Source of the DNA: Cristatella mucedo
Taxonomy: Eukaryota > Bryozoa > Phylactolaemata > Cristatellidae
DNA length: 64,000 nt
Direction: 5' to 3'
Assembly (NCBI GenBank): GCA_009760855.2
Contig: WPIO01000081.1
Coordinates: forward strand, 183,501-247,500
This document shows positions 47,025 through 59,428 of this stretch, one piece after another. Both the position numbers and the translations under genes were made by a program. Numbering within the stretch: position 1 is the stretch's first letter; each line of letters begins with the position of its first letter. The notes below the pieces were generated by a model that had not been told where the DNA came from, did no database searches, and saw nothing but the letters and a program-made list of their open reading frames with translations.

Positions 47025-47182
47025 AGCCCTGGTTTGGCCCGGTGGTTAAGGCATTTGACGATCGAGGTCAAGATCATTGCATTTCACGATACGAGGCCGT
47101 GGGGTCCAGCCCAGTGGCATACGTGAAGAATCTGAGTGGAGACTTGAGTTCTCTTAGGGAGCTACATAAATTACATACATAT
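47025..47182 (+). mobile_element. SINE-B copy, head to tail
   Basis: Head GCCCTGGTTTGGCCCGGTGG TTAAGG (box A-like), box-B-like GGGGTCCAGCCC, GTGGCATACGTGAAGAATCT, GAGTTCTCTTAGGGAGCTAC and ATAAATTACATAC. Confidence 0.75.
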
Positions 47183-47785
47183 TGTGTGGGGACAACTAGG
47201 CAAGAATGCATTCCATGCATTCTAAACAGAGCACGTGAAGCCCGGTATTGACACTTGTCTACGTAAGCTACAGGAAACGGCAGAGCAGAGCTGATACGGC
47301 AGAGCCTTTTGCGAAGTTCCACCGTTCAAACCGTCCAGCTGAACCAAGCCACACTGCAGCACTCGATTGCTTTGGTGCAGGAAAAGAGAGCAGCCGGTAG
47401 AGCAAGACAGCCGTGCTGACCGGCCGGAAGCTATTAGAAGAGCTGCAAGCCACTAGGGAAACGACATCTAACCACAAAGCCACATGCTACCATTTCCATC
47501 AGTGCTCCTGCCAGAGCAAGTGGTAAAAGTCTTACCTCAACAAGCTTCACAGCTTAGCTGAGCACGGCAAACTTCCACCTCACTCACACACACATACAAT
47601 GCCACACATGCACAGCAGACGGCACGACAAGCAGGCCGAGACTGCAGGGCCAGGCGGCCTGCTTGTGGATGGTACTGCTCGACTAGTCACGTGATTGAGC
47701 AATGCCGTCCCCCCCCACCCGCTTAGCTCGCTAAGCTTCGTCTGCAACTCCACAAAACCACAAAGACTGTGTGGGTGTTAAGCAG

Positions 47786-48345
47786 GAGAGTTTTGTATAG
47801 CGCACTCACAGCCTAAGGAGCTTTCGGTACACATTCGGTAGCCAACCGACTTCCTCTCATGCAACAATGAGTAAGTGAGAAGCATAGCTGAGTCAGGAGA
47901 GCAGTTGAGGCAGTGAGTAGCATGGAAGTAGCAGCTCAGGATGGCTGGAAAGGATTTGTCATAGTCGTCAGCAGGAGAGTATTGTCGTTGCCTAAGATAC
48001 CGAAGCGAGTTCAAAAGTCTAGTACCTGCAGAGCAAAAGCTTCTGTCGCACGTCGTCTTTAAGAGGAGAAATGGAACAGCTAATGTATTGTCCATACAGG
48101 ACCTGAGGGCACGATGAGGCTGAAACTGGTGCAACAGTTCAGCTAGGTATGGAGCAGCCAAGCCGTGGCGGGAGTTGTGGGACAGCGTAAGAACTTTGCT
48201 CTGTAACCACCGATCAACCGGCAGCCACCCTAGCAAAGGAGACACCTGGTCAAACCTCTGGGATTTTCGAACTAGCCTTGCAGCTATATTTATGGCTAGC
48301 TGCAGTGGCTTTCTGCTCGTGGTGCAGGAGATGGGGGCCAGTTGG
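47786..48345 (-). mobile_element. CR1/L2-type LINE fragment, same family as 8060-9635
   Basis: LQLAINIAARLVRKSQRFDQ, VSPLL, GWLPVDRWLQSKVLTLSHNS and RHGLAAPYLAELLHQFQPHR parallel the 8060-8250 copy, and GCCAAGCCGTGGCGGG is shared at nucleotide level. It extends further 3' (AGTRLLNSLRYL), so it shows the end that is missing in the other copy. Confidence 0.82.
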
Positions 48346-48774
48346 CTATGTATAATTGACAGCTGTTTAGGCCTTGGGTGAGCAATGCAGAAAACTCTCT
48401 TAGCATGATACCCACTCGGTCTCAATGCAAAAAACTAGCTCTTTGGTGTAACACTCACCTAGTTCTCAAAGATCGTCGGTGCCATTACCCAAAGCAAGAA
48501 TCGGTCACCCTGGGCATGGACTCTGCATGCCAGTCAAAAGGAATGCAAGCAGGACTAATTGACGGCGACAACCTTTTATAACAGACCTTCGGTTACAGTG
48601 AACCCTGCTATCAGTCAGAATCATCTATGCTTCTGAGCGTCTTAAGACAGGCCATCACAAGCCTGACGTCTAATCTGAGATGGGACGAAGCAGCCACTTG
48701 AATTGATTGATTAGCACGATCGAGCGACAGGTCCTAGGTTGCCCAACTTGTCTGGATAGGTGGGCATAAGGCAT

Positions 48775-48937
48775 GCTAGCTAATTTAACATCCTCTTTTT
48801 TTAAAGCGGCAGAAGAGCCTTCACGGCTATCACCACCGCTTGCAGCAGCGATAAAGGATCGCCCACCGCAGGATTCGAACCCACGACCCCAGGACCGAGG
48901 TCGTCAAGAGCAACTGCCTTACCTAGTGTGCCATGCT
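48775..48937 (-). mobile_element. SINE-A copy, full length
   Basis: GCTAGCTAATTTAACATCCT, AAAGCGGCAGAAGAGCCTTC, GCAGCGATAAAGGATCGCCC, box-B complement GGATTCGAACCC, and the head end GCCTTACCTAGTGTGCCATG. One of the cleanest copies. Confidence 0.83.
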
Positions 48938-49675
48938 GAACATGCTCGCCCCCTTGTCCCGACAAGAGTGAGCAGTATATTAATGGCTGCCTATAGGCAT
49001 ACGGCTTTCGATCAAGAGCATGTGTGCATGCCGCCGTACCACCTGGAGTTGGCTCGAGAATGTCGCTGGAATTTCCCAGCCGAGGCGCTCAAGTACCACA
49101 TTGAATGCGGAGGAACCATAATTCTCGGTAGCTCGACCGGTAACAGCACTGCACCTATAACCCAGATGCTGCAGCCGTATCAGTCCCCCCATATCCGGCA
49201 GAACTCGAGTTGAAACTCGTTTTTGCCACGCAAAGCTTCGGCAGATGGCATTCGGTCATGTATTTTAAAATTACTCAGCCTCAGGCAACCCCGAAAAGTC
49301 GGTGCCCAGCATGCACCAAACTGCTACGAAACGTGCAGTCGGTCCTCAAAACGAGGTGAGCGTAAAAGTCTTTGTAAGATATTTAATCACATTTTTGGCC
49401 ACCACCGGCCACTAGAGGTGCAGCTGACCCCCCCCCCACCACCAACAAGAGGTCCACAAAGCCTCACTCCAGACAGCCAGACGTCATTTCAGGGCCAAGA
49501 TCACAATGAATTCGGCTGATCTTATCCTAGTCAATCACATAGAGACACTCGGCAATAACCTAGCAGCCGTGGCTACTGAACTGCAGCAATCAAGCCTGAG
49601 TGCCATATCAGCACGACAGTAGCCATAACCGGACATGCTCTCACAGCTGCTCACCAGGGTCTCTGGGAGCTTCCT
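48938..49675. other. No gene recognised
   Basis: An open frame read through the SINE continues here without any recognisable motif. A short C run with CCACC repeats lies at about 49430-49442. Confidence 0.5.
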
Positions 49676-49760
49676 CGGTGGCCTTGTGGTTTAGTGATTA
49701 CTGTTACGAACTCAACAACTTGAGGCCCCAGGTTCAAATCCTGCTGGTGGTAGGATTCGA
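49676..49760 (+). mobile_element. tRNA-like sequence, probable SINE head of another family
   Basis: GGTGGCCTTGTGGTTTAGTG ATTA resembles box A and GGTTCAAATCC at 49733 is a perfect box B, spaced as in a tRNA. The flanks do not pair into an acceptor stem, and the downstream part GTAGGATTCGAGCCCAGTGA matches neither SINE-A nor SINE-B. Confidence 0.5.
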
Positions 49761-50142
49761 GCCCAGTGAATAGATGATGACCATAATCTGGTAGTCAACG
49801 GTGCCAATGTTGAGCTAAGTAAACTCATTTAGAACAAAATGGGTGGTCCCTAAATTCCGGTTGGGTGAGATTATGTCGGAGTCCTGCTGAATTGGTGAGC
49901 TGCGGGCTTGGAGAGCCGCTGCCTTGGTGTCCTGCGGCCTTTGAGTAACACATGAAACTGCTTCCTGGCACACGGAAATCAGTGATTCAGTGATGGCCCA
50001 TGCCGCACGAAACTCCCTCAAACAAAGGATGGCAAAGGCAAGTAGCTGTATCCTGAGGATGTGGGGACGGAATCGGCTTGTTATAAGGGTAGTTACTTTC
50101 CAAAACATCAACATGGCATTTTGGAGCATTTACACACACATA

Positions 50143-50361
<219 letters not shown>

Positions 50362-50560
50362 TTAATAATAATAATAATACACTTGTATAGCACCCTCAGA
50401 GAACTGAATCTTTTTCTAGGCACTTTATAGATGCAGTACAAAAGAAAGCATTACCAGATGATTGGTATTAACATCCAAAAGCAGGCATAGTGCAAGAAGG
50501 TACATGCACACGAAAGACGAATCACAATGACCCACCAAATACTGTAAGCTGACACTGGTT
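50362..50560 (-). mobile_element. LINE 3' tail
   Basis: (AAT)n, ACACTTGTATAGCACCCTCA, GAACTGAATCTTTTTCTAGG, then AAGCATTACCAGATGATTGG and CACAATGACCCACCAAATAC. It sits head to tail with the SINE-B next to it. Confidence 0.8.
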
Positions 50561-52002
50561 CGAGGCCAGCACGGCTCCCACTGGGCAAAACCAGTGTAGC
50601 AACAGCCTGAAGGTTGCTCCAGAAATGCTGTCAACTAAATGCAGGGCCACTACCTTGGGATAACGCAAAAAGCTTTACTATCTAATCTCTGCCAAATCTT
50701 GTATACAACTAGTCTTCTTTTCAATTATCCTCTCACTTTTTGCTGTGCCGAGCTCAGACACATTGTTGGTTATGACAAGCATGCCAGGGCTCCAACCGCT
50801 AATTAGGAACTGAACTCGTGCCAATAACACCTTAAAGATACTCACGGTTTAGTGAACTCATACGAACGAAAAAAAAACATGCATGCACAAGTTAGGTCGA
50901 CCACTGGCACATGCCACTAACTGCTGCCGACAGAGTGGCAGCCAGACAAGTGGCTTCAGCAAACTGCCGAGCTCAGGAGGCTCGGCTTCATGGGGAAATT
51001 TCATTGAGAGTTTCATTGTGGAAATCAGCAGAAATGCGCACGATGCAGACACCAAGCAGAGATTCGTTAGCATGGAAAGCAGTAACACTGCCAGTAACAC
51101 ATACTGCTTATTTACAGCCGGCTCTAAAGACCTATGGCCGAAACAAGCAGCTGCCTCCATCGACTCGGATAAGAACCCGTGGGTATCGCTTGTGCACCGC
51201 AGCCAGGCAGCCGAAAACGACACGGCTGATAGGATTGGTGAATTGGAAAACCTGAACTAAGGAGCAGGTCAAATCCCAAGAGGACGCCAGTGCAGGGCAT
51301 CCCACACTCACAGCTACACTACCACCGTGCCTGGCAGCTGCTGAGGACAAGCCGAGCCAGACTGAACTAAACGAACTAACCAAGCTGGGCAGGGCTTGAC
51401 CTTCCATCGACAACTAAGCACTGTGGGTGGCAGGGGCAGCCAATCGCTGGCTTACTAGCCAGAACCCTCCCATCTATCCTGTCTATTCAACTGGAGGCAC
51501 CGAAATCACCGTGACATTTGCACACGCACGCACGCACGAATACACACACGAATACAGTTGGCACGTATTGAACGTTACCCTGCCTTAGACACCGTACAGC
51601 ACCAGAATTCCAGTCGCAGGGCACATTATAGGGCACAAGACTGCATTCTCAAAGAGCATTCGTGCAGGACAGGCAGGCACAATGCCTTTAAAAGCACGAC
51701 TTGCATCCGCCAGTTTACTCAGCCATATTTACTTTAGTGGCAACGAGCCGCATTAGCCTAGCAACAAAAAAATGAGATAGCTCGCACGTCATAAATGGAC
51801 AGTTCTCGGCAGAATCTAGCACCTCAGCCTACGACCCTTCAGTCGAATACACGAGCTAACACCAAGCAGACACGAACGCATGTACACCGTGAGCAACGAG
51901 CTGAATACGAAGGAGACGCGACTGCGAACGACGAGATGGCAAGAAATTGCTGCGACATGACCAAAAAGATTACGGTCTCCAATTCCTGGTTTTAGCCCAA
52001 CC
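50561..52002. other. No gene recognised
   Basis: Overlapping open frames of about 120 codons at 50860-51260 on both strands show no motif and mirror one another. No repeat family is supported. Confidence 0.5.
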
Positions 52003-53378
52003 TTAATAATAATAATGATAATAATAATGCACTTGATAAAGTGCCCTCAGAGAACTCAATCTCTTCCTAGGCGCTTTACATTTGCTGCAAAGGAAACCGC
52101 GATTGAATGGTGAGTAATATCATGTTTATAAACAACATGGTTAGGGGTGACATGCACAGGGTCAGCATGCAAATGTGGTTAGTGGCAGCATGCACAGTGT
52201 CAGCACGCATAAGCACATGAAGGACGAATCACAGGGACCCACTTAATGCTGTCCTAAATATATGTTTTTTAAGTTCTTTTTAAATGCGGTCAAGTCAGGG
52301 GATGTTCTGATGCAATGTCGGGAGGGAGTTCCAGGCTTTGGGAGCATACGAACTAAAAGCATGCAGGTCGGCAAGAAGTGGTGTGATGTGGCAACTGCTA
52401 CGTTCACGACAGATAATCCTAGCTGCAGAGTTTTGCACCAGCTATAATCGCCTGATTGCACATGCCGGTAGGCCAGCAAGCAGTGAGTTGCAGAAGTCGA
52501 CAGGATGTCACGAATGCATGGACCAACTTAGACGTGGTATCCTTATCTAAACAAGCCCGAATTTTAGCAGCGTTATGAAGCTGAAAGTAGGCCGACTTGA
52601 TTGTGGAGCTGATGTGGTCGTCTAACGAGAGGTCACTTTGGAACATGACACCTAGATTTCGAGCTGATTCAACAGGAGATATGCTGGCAGAGCCAATTGT
52701 GAGCTTCAGCCTTTCCAATTTCTGAAGCACACTGGGTTTGCCCATAACTAGTAAGTTAATTTTATCATCATTTAGTTTTAGAAAATTTGCTGCCATCCAT
52801 GTGCAGATGTCATTAATACATGCAGCAAGTGAGTTGAGAGAATTCGAGGTGCTCGAAGGCTGGGAGGGATCAAAGCAAAGGTACAACTGAGTGTCATCCG
52901 CATAGAAGTGAAAGCCTAGATTGTGCTAGGCAATCACATCAGCAAGAGAGAGAGAGTATAAACCGTGAAAAGAACCGGACCTAGCACGGAGTCCTGAGGT
53001 ACACAACATTTCAGAGGTACCTCGGATGATCTTGGTTCATTCACGTCAATACTCCGGAGTCTCCCACTGAGATAGGACCCAAACCATTGCAGAGCAGTGC
53101 CAGTGATGCCCAGGCGAGTAGAGAGGTGCTCTAGAAGTACTCTGTGATCGATAGTATCAAAAGCTGCCGAAAGATCGAGCAAAACAAGCAAGAGGCACTC
53201 TACCTTATGTCTGCATTCTTAAGTAGGTCGCTGAATACCCTAAGCAATGCTGACTCTGTGGAGTGATTATCTCTAAAGCCAGACTGGAACTTACTAAGCA
53301 AGGTTTGAAGTTTCAATATATAAGTTCAGCTGGTCCGCCACGACCCGTTCCAGTGTCTTTGATAGGAATGGTAGATTT
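52003..53378 (-). mobile_element. LINE fragment with RT core and internal deletion
   Basis: Reverse orientation, from (AAT)n at 52003 through the tail GCGCTTTACATTTGCTGC. The coding part includes LVLLDLSAAFDTIDHRVLLE, RLGITGTALQWFGSYLSGRL, CCVPQDSVLGPVLFTVYTL, the YADD codons near 52903, and SLNSLAACINDICTWMAANF. About 180 bases that other copies carry between HWLPVK and LPTCIRTS are deleted near 52345-52370. Stops and a frame change before YADD make it inactive. Confidence 0.9.
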
Positions 53379-53399
53379 TTCAGGCACAGATTATGGTGT

Positions 53400-54900
53400 G
53401 GGGGAAAGGCAACGAGACCGAACACGCCAAGCGAGCGCCAGATATGTCGCGCTTTGAACGAGCAAGCGACTACACACTGCTATCGAAGGGGAAAATAGCG
53501 TCGCTCGTGGCGCCGTGGCGATGCCGGGGCAGCTCGGGCTGGCAACTAGCGACCGTCGATTGCATGCCACAAACCCAGACCCAGCACGATTTAATAGACA
53601 GCTCGGCACTACCGAGCGAATATTTTAACTTCGTTAAACGGCCAAATTTGACGACGAACAATAAGCGGACACAACGTGCACTCGACTAGAGAACATCCTC
53701 GACCCGACTACGAGGACACTGCACAGCGGCGGCCGCGGAGGAGGCCGCAGTCAATACCGCGAAAATGTCGGCTCGCCGCGTGCAAAGCGTAAGCCTTCAG
53801 GTGCTGTTTGCACGATGAAATAATGCGGATATGGGCGAACGATCCGGCGGAGACGAAAGGCGACACAGCGGAAGAATCCGCATAACACGTGGTTTGAACA
53901 ACCCGAAATAGAGTACAAATAAAACCCGCACACACACTATACAATCAACTATCGCAAACTTACGGTGGCCCTGCGTCAATCCACGAGCGTGGGCGCTAGC
54001 GAGGTAGGCGAAATTAATTCAAGCAGATAGATACGAAGCCACCGCGCACCTCAGCGGACGTACCCATACGACGCGCAACGTATACGAAGTGCGTAAATCG
54101 GGGCGAAAATATCGCGCTTAAGAATGCGAAATACCTAGGCTGGCTGCAAGTGTAGTCGACAAATAGAAAACCCCAGCTCAGGACACAGAGGGCCGCTGCG
54201 TCAGGGGTTGGCCGTGTAACGCAGTAATAGAGAGTCACGAGCGACTGCGCCACCGTTCTAGGACGACGGGCGGGGCCCGCAAGCGAATCGGCGCGCTCGT
54301 GAACTCCTCGAACGATCGCGAACCTTCACTCACCCGGCGGCGAGTGACAACGGCTGGCGGACGAGCGAGCGAGCCAAAGTGGAAGCGGGCAGTCGGTAGC
54401 GCGGCGGTGGCGGCGGATCGATTTCCGGAGCCGAAAACAGAATGTGCGGTCGTTAACCTATCGATGGACCGGGTAGCCGGCGTGCGCTGCCGCGGCGGCG
54501 GGGCTGACTACCAGCTGCAGCGTGCGCGCTCGTGCTGGCGAGGATTGCGGGCCATGGCGGCGGCCGGTTTCCTCCGAGCCGGCGTCTGCCGCGCGGCGCG
54601 CCGTCAGGCGTTTCGCGAGCACGACGCGCGGGCGGGCGCGTGTTTACCGACGCAGCCGGCTCACGAGGCCCGCTGGCTCCTCAGGCCGGTATCGGTCGCC
54701 GACTAGCCGCCTGGCGGCGTCGCTCGGTCTTTCTCTACCGGTCACGGCGACCGGCCGGTGCGCGGGCCTAGACACCGCTGCTGAAAGTGACCGGGCGGCA
54801 ACCCTTGGAATTCTTAGTCAGCCAGCCCCCTGGCGAATCTGCGCCGGTCATCAAACTAACGATGCAGTAATCGATCGGACGAGCGCGGTTGCTCGTAATC
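53400..54900. promoter_or_regulatory. CG-rich region, candidate promoter and non-coding first exon
   Basis: CG dinucleotides are conspicuously dense here compared with the flanks, and no LINE or SINE is recognised between about 53380 and 55020. On the minus strand a consensus donor, CCACC then GTAAGT, lies at 53963-53958, so a non-coding exon ending at 53964 could splice to the exon holding the J-protein start at 43601. Open frames here have no recognised domain and look like by-products of high GC. Promoter function is inference. Confidence 0.4.
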
Positions 54901-55026
54901 GGTCGCTATTTGCCTCTGTCTTACTTCGCTTAACGGAGGTAAAACGCCACTCAAGCGTCCCAGTTTAGCTTTGAAAGTGATGATAAAAACGCGAAATGGG
55001 ACTTGCAAGCTCCAAACAACCTGTCT

Positions 55027-55225
<199 letters not shown>

Positions 55226-55380
55226 TAGCCATAAATGGCCGCGAGCGATAAGTAATTGAAGTGGCACTGCCTAAGCCTGGCAAGCTAAAATAGCTGCGTG
55301 GCTTCTAATGCTAAAGGTCAGCGAACATGTTAAGAGAGCGAACATGCAGCGCACAACATTTTTATTCGACGCACTGTATA

Positions 55381-55386
55381 TGTCTG

Positions 55387-55478
<92 letters not shown>

Positions 55479-55533
55479 TCTCTCTCTCTCTCTCTCTTTC
55501 TCGCTCTCTCTCCTCTCTCTCTCTCTCTCTCTC
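55381..55533. repeat. (CT)n microsatellite
   Basis: CTGTCT units, then CT units with TTTC and TCCT interruptions. Confidence 0.97.
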
Positions 55534-55649
55534 AGTCAGTTATATCGCACAAGCTACCATGGGATTGATCCGCCAATTTCGAATCTTGTATTACGAGGCA
55601 CAGGCAAAATTAACTACTGAAGCCAGCTTACATGGAAATTACAAAATTT

Positions 55650-56960
55650 GTAAGAATCAAGTGATACATTTGTATAGCTTGCTCAGAGAACTTGATCTCT
55701 TTCTACGCATTCTACATATGCTGCTAAGGAAGCATGTCACATTTTACGGTTAGCGATAACGTGCGAACTGTGCACACATAAGCGAACAAAGGACAACTGA
55801 TACAGGACCAGCGAATTCTGCGAAGAACACGTGTGTTTCTATTTTCTGTTTACATGTCGTCAAGCCGTACGACGTCCTGACATCAGTCGGGAGTGAGTTC
55901 CAGTCCTTGTGAGCAAATGAACTAGAGGCGAGATCTCTAAAGGTTTTGAGGCACAGCTTAATGGCTTGAGCCAGAGTCGTGGGTGATTTCATGTCTGACC
56001 TGATTGGGAAGTAGTTTGAATAGGTAGGCCGGAGCAATGAAGGGACCTGAAAGTGCGTGACAAAACCTTGAATTCGATGCTGCTTGATGTGACTAGTGCA
56101 GATCAGTGAGACTTCTGTAACTCACTGCTTGCTGGCCTACCGGCATGTGCAATCAGGCGATTGCAGCTGGTGCAAAACTCCGCAGCTAGGCTTGTCTGTC
56201 GTGAGCGTCGCAGTTGCCACATCACACCACTTCTCGCCGACCTGAACTGGCTCCCAGTCAAGCAACGGATCGGCTTCAAGGTTTTGTCGCTCACTTTTAG
56301 GTCCCTTCATTCTATGGCTCCAGCCTATCTCTCCGACATACTCTCCCATCAGGCCAAGCATCGTACCACCCGCTTTTTGGAATCCAACAGCCTAGAATTA
56401 CCTCGTACAAACCTCAAATCCTTTGGAGACCGTGCATTTAGTTCGTATGCTCCCAAAGCTTGGAACTCCCACCAGACCTGCGTCAGAACATCCCCTGACT
56501 TGACCAAATTTAAAAAGAACCTAAAACCTATTTAGGACATCATTTAGTGGGTCCCTGTGATCGTCCTTGATGTGCTTATGCGTGCTGACACTGTGCATAC
56601 TGCCACTAATAACACTTGCATGCTGACCCTGTGCACGCCACCCCTAACCATGTTATTCATGTTGCTTATCAAGCATGATATTACTCACAATTCAATCGCG
56701 CTTCTCTTTGCAGCAAATGTAAAGCGCCTAGAAAGAGATTGAGTTCTCTGAGTGCGCTCTATCTAGTGCAATGTTATTATTATTATATTATTAAGAGGGG
56801 TAATGTGTCAATAGCGAGACTGACGATAGGCAAGCCTATCATTTGAGACTAAGCGGAGTCTTTAACCGAGTGTACGTGCCTAATTGCACAGGCCGAAATA
56901 GCCTGCTAGCAGTGACTTATAGTAGTCGTGACGGGATGTCACAAATGGGCGGAGCAACTT
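55650..56960 (-). mobile_element. Old decayed LINE, split by a younger LINE
   Basis: Part 1, 55650-56109: tail TTGTATAGCTTGCTCAGAGA, GATCTCTTTCTACGC, then GACATCAGTCGGGAGTGAGT TCCAG, GGCGAGATCTCTAAAGG, GTAGGCCGGAGCAATGAAGG and GACTAGTGCAGATCAGTGAG. Part 2, 56794-56960: AGGGGTAATGTGTCAATAGC, GGCAAGCCTATC, CACAGGCCGAAATAGCCTGC and GGGATGTCACAAATGGGCGG. The two parts are consecutive in other copies, and the plus-strand LINE at 56110-56793 sits between them. Confidence 0.75.
56110..56793 (+). mobile_element. Younger LINE fragment nested in an older one
   Basis: Begins DFCNSLLAGLPACAIRRLQL, then LVQNSAARLVCRERRSCHIT, LNWLPVKQRIGFKVLSLTFR, SFGDRAFSSYAPKAWNSHQT and a stop after LKPI. The 3' UTR has GTAAAGCGCCTAGAAAGAGA and ends in (TTA)n at 56772-56793. 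It is strongly 5' truncated. Confidence 0.9.
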
Positions 56961-57064
56961 GGATATATGCGCGCGCTCCGGCACGACCTCGTCCGTACAC
57001 ACGCACACACCCACACTAAGGGCCGGGATAACCCACGAGAGAAGGCGCTTGCTGTTCACGAAGG

Positions 57065-57168
57065 AGGTCCTGCGAAATCCTGGGTACTCATGTATTGCCA
57101 ACTGCAAGCGGCGGTGAAAGACGTCAAAGCTCTTCTTTCGCTATACAAATGAGGCTGGCATTAAATTA
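57065..57168 (+). mobile_element. Decayed SINE-A 3' part
   Basis: GAAATCCTGGGTACTCATG, GCCAACTGCAAGCGGCGGTG, AAAGCTCTTCTTTCGCTATA and CAAATGAGGCTGGCATTAAA. Confidence 0.6.
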
Positions 57169-57170
57169 TG

Positions 57171-57171
<1 letters not shown>

Positions 57172-57210
<39 letters not shown>

Positions 57211-57211
57211 C
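57172..57211. repeat. (TA)n microsatellite
   Basis: About 18 TA units right after the SINE-A end. Confidence 0.95.
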
Positions 57212-58633
57212 AGCCTGGGTGGAATTCATAAATTAAGCCGGATGCATAATTAAACATTGCACTGCCGGTAAGCTCTCTTACCGAGGTCTATTTCGCAAGC
57301 AGTCTCCAGTTCAAAGTAAGTGGCCAGGCTCAAAGGATGCGATTTTCGGTACACTACTATATGCACCTACATGCACGCCCGCTATCACCGCCGCTAGTCT
57401 GTCCCCGCCCCAAAGTCCGAGGCCGCTGCTGCATCCAACTGTGTCGCCGCATTCTCCTCTTCCGGACCGCCCACCGCAGGCAGCCTTACCGCATGCAAGG
57501 TTCCTGAATTTCCACGGAGTACTGAAACGGGCGCATGCGAAGATGGACGTTAGATTACGACAGAGCTTGGGATTCTTAGCGCTACCCTGATTAATAGCGG
57601 TCGGCAGGCGGATGTGTCATCATCTATGCACGTTTAAACCGCGCGAGAAGCCCAATTCACTAAGTGGTTTTTCAGATGTGCAAATTGAGCTTCGAAGGAG
57701 TCAGCTGCACTTTGGGCTTCGAAGTGAGCTACGGCTAATGCAGCCCACTCGCCAGCGCCTCCAGCCGACGGCGCCAGCATGCACCGATCGCCCTATGCTA
57801 ACGACGCTGCTAGGATCGCTACGTTCAAGTATGGACTCAGATTACTCGCTGCCGTGCTCTACTACCGTCGGCATAGCTGCGAGCATCGAGGCCGCAAGGT
57901 GACTCCTATGTTGAGATTTGTGATGCCTGCTTTCCCGGAATTAATCAAGCGTCGGCAAGAACTAGCACCCGGTGCTCGAGCGCTGCATTAGTGACGGAAG
58001 ACCTAAGCTCGGAAGTCTGCGAAAAGGTGTTGGTAGCGTTTCATGTTCCACGTTTTTGCATATTTGATGACAATCCGTAACAGGGCTCGGTTGCTAGCCT
58101 CGATGCTGGTGACTATTTCGACGAACGAAAAATCTCTGCTCTGGCTTTCGGTATTGGCCAGTTGAAGTAGCTGCCAAAATTGGTGATGTGTCTATCTCAA
58201 ATCAAGCGAGTTATGGTTGTCTGAACATCGCTGTGGAGAATCGTGTCGAGAATTATATCAAACTAGTGCGAATTCGGAATCAGCGCTCATTACAAATAGT
58301 TGCGAAGACAGAACTAGAAGTTGAGCAGCCTCTAGCGGCGTGTACATGAGATCTCGCTGAGAGTGTCGTTAACCTGAAATTACTCGGTGTCTACTGCAAA
58401 ATTTAGCATTATCAAAATTAAAAGCCCCACTGAATGGCGGCCTAGTAGAGAAATTCCGAGATTAATAAGAAACCTGAGCTAAAGTGAACTAATAATGGAT
58501 TCAGGAATCGGCCAACCAAGAATTATCCTGAAGTCGTCAAGGGCGAAGAGGTGACAAACTTAGTGCCGGTACGGGCCATTATTGAAGCTCGGTGTCACGA
58601 AATTATTAAGCCCGATGTATGATTTGAGAAGCC
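57212..58633. other. No gene recognised
   Basis: A moderately GC-rich part at 57380-57990 carries two overlapping open frames of 96 and 70 codons without recognisable motifs. Nothing else is supported. Confidence 0.5.
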
Positions 58634-59260
58634 TAAGCTTAAGATAATAATAATAATAATAATGCATTTGCATAGCGCCATCAGAGAACTGAATCTCTCT
58701 CTAAGCACTTTATAGATGCTGCATATAAAACATTACTAAATGTTTAGTGATAACATCCACAAGCATCAGGCATAGTGTAAGCAGGTAAGAAGTACAAACC
58801 ACAAAGATCGACCAAATGATGTGTGCTAAAAAAGGTGCGCTTTAAGCTCCTTTTTAAATGTCGTCATGTCAGGGGACGATGTGACTGACGTTCGTAGGCA
58901 GTAAGTTCCAGGCTTTGCGATCATATGGAACTAAAGGCACGGTCTCCAACTGTTTTGAGGTTCGGACGAAGTATGGCTAAATGATTCGAGTCAGAACAGC
59001 GTGTTGAACGGTTCTTCGCCCGGTGGTGGAGTAGTTCTTGATAAGTACGCTGGAGCTAGAGAATGAAGAAACCCAAAAGTAAGTGACGGAACCTTGAAGT
59101 CAACGCTCGGCTTGATTGGAAGCCAGTGCAGGTCGGCGAGAAGTGATGTGATGTGGCACCTGCGACGCTCAAGACAGATGAGCCTAGCTGCTGAGTTTTG
59201 CACCAACTGTAAGAGCCTGATTGCACAGGCCAGTAGGCCAGCAGGCAGTGAATTACAGAA
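58634..59260 (-). mobile_element. LINE fragment with tail, C-terminal RT part
   Basis: (AAT)n at 58646-58663, GCATAGCGCCATCAGAGAAC, then coding relics reversed: LVQNSAARLICLERRRCHI, LLADLHWLPIKPSVDFKVPS and LTFGFLHSLAPAYL. It is cut at 59260, exactly where a SINE-A copy starts. Confidence 0.85.
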
Positions 59261-59428
59261 GTGAGCCGCGATGGCACGCTAAGTAAGGCGGTTGTTATTG
59301 ACGACCTCGGTTCCGAGCTAGTGGGTTCGAATTCTGCGTTGGGCGATCTTTATCGCCACTGCAAGTGGTGGTGATAGCTGTAAAGGCTCTTCTGTCGCTT
59401 TACAAAAGAGGCTGTTAAATCAGCTAGT
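59261..59428 (+). mobile_element. SINE-A copy, full length, at the LINE break
   Basis: GTGAGCCGCGATGGCACGCT, AAGTAAGGCGGTTG, box-B-like GGTTCGAATTC, ATCGCCACTGCAAGTGGTGG, TCGCTTTACAAAAGAGGCTG and TTAAATCAGCTAGT. Confidence 0.84.

Noticed and set aside
49676-49760. A functional tRNA gene
   Set aside because: Boxes A and B are present but acceptor and other arms do not pair well. The same applies to the SINE-A and SINE-B heads.
54299-54968. 135 to 148-codon open frames in the CG-rich island
   Set aside because: Three overlapping frames open at once, arginine/alanine-rich as expected from high GC; no domain seen.
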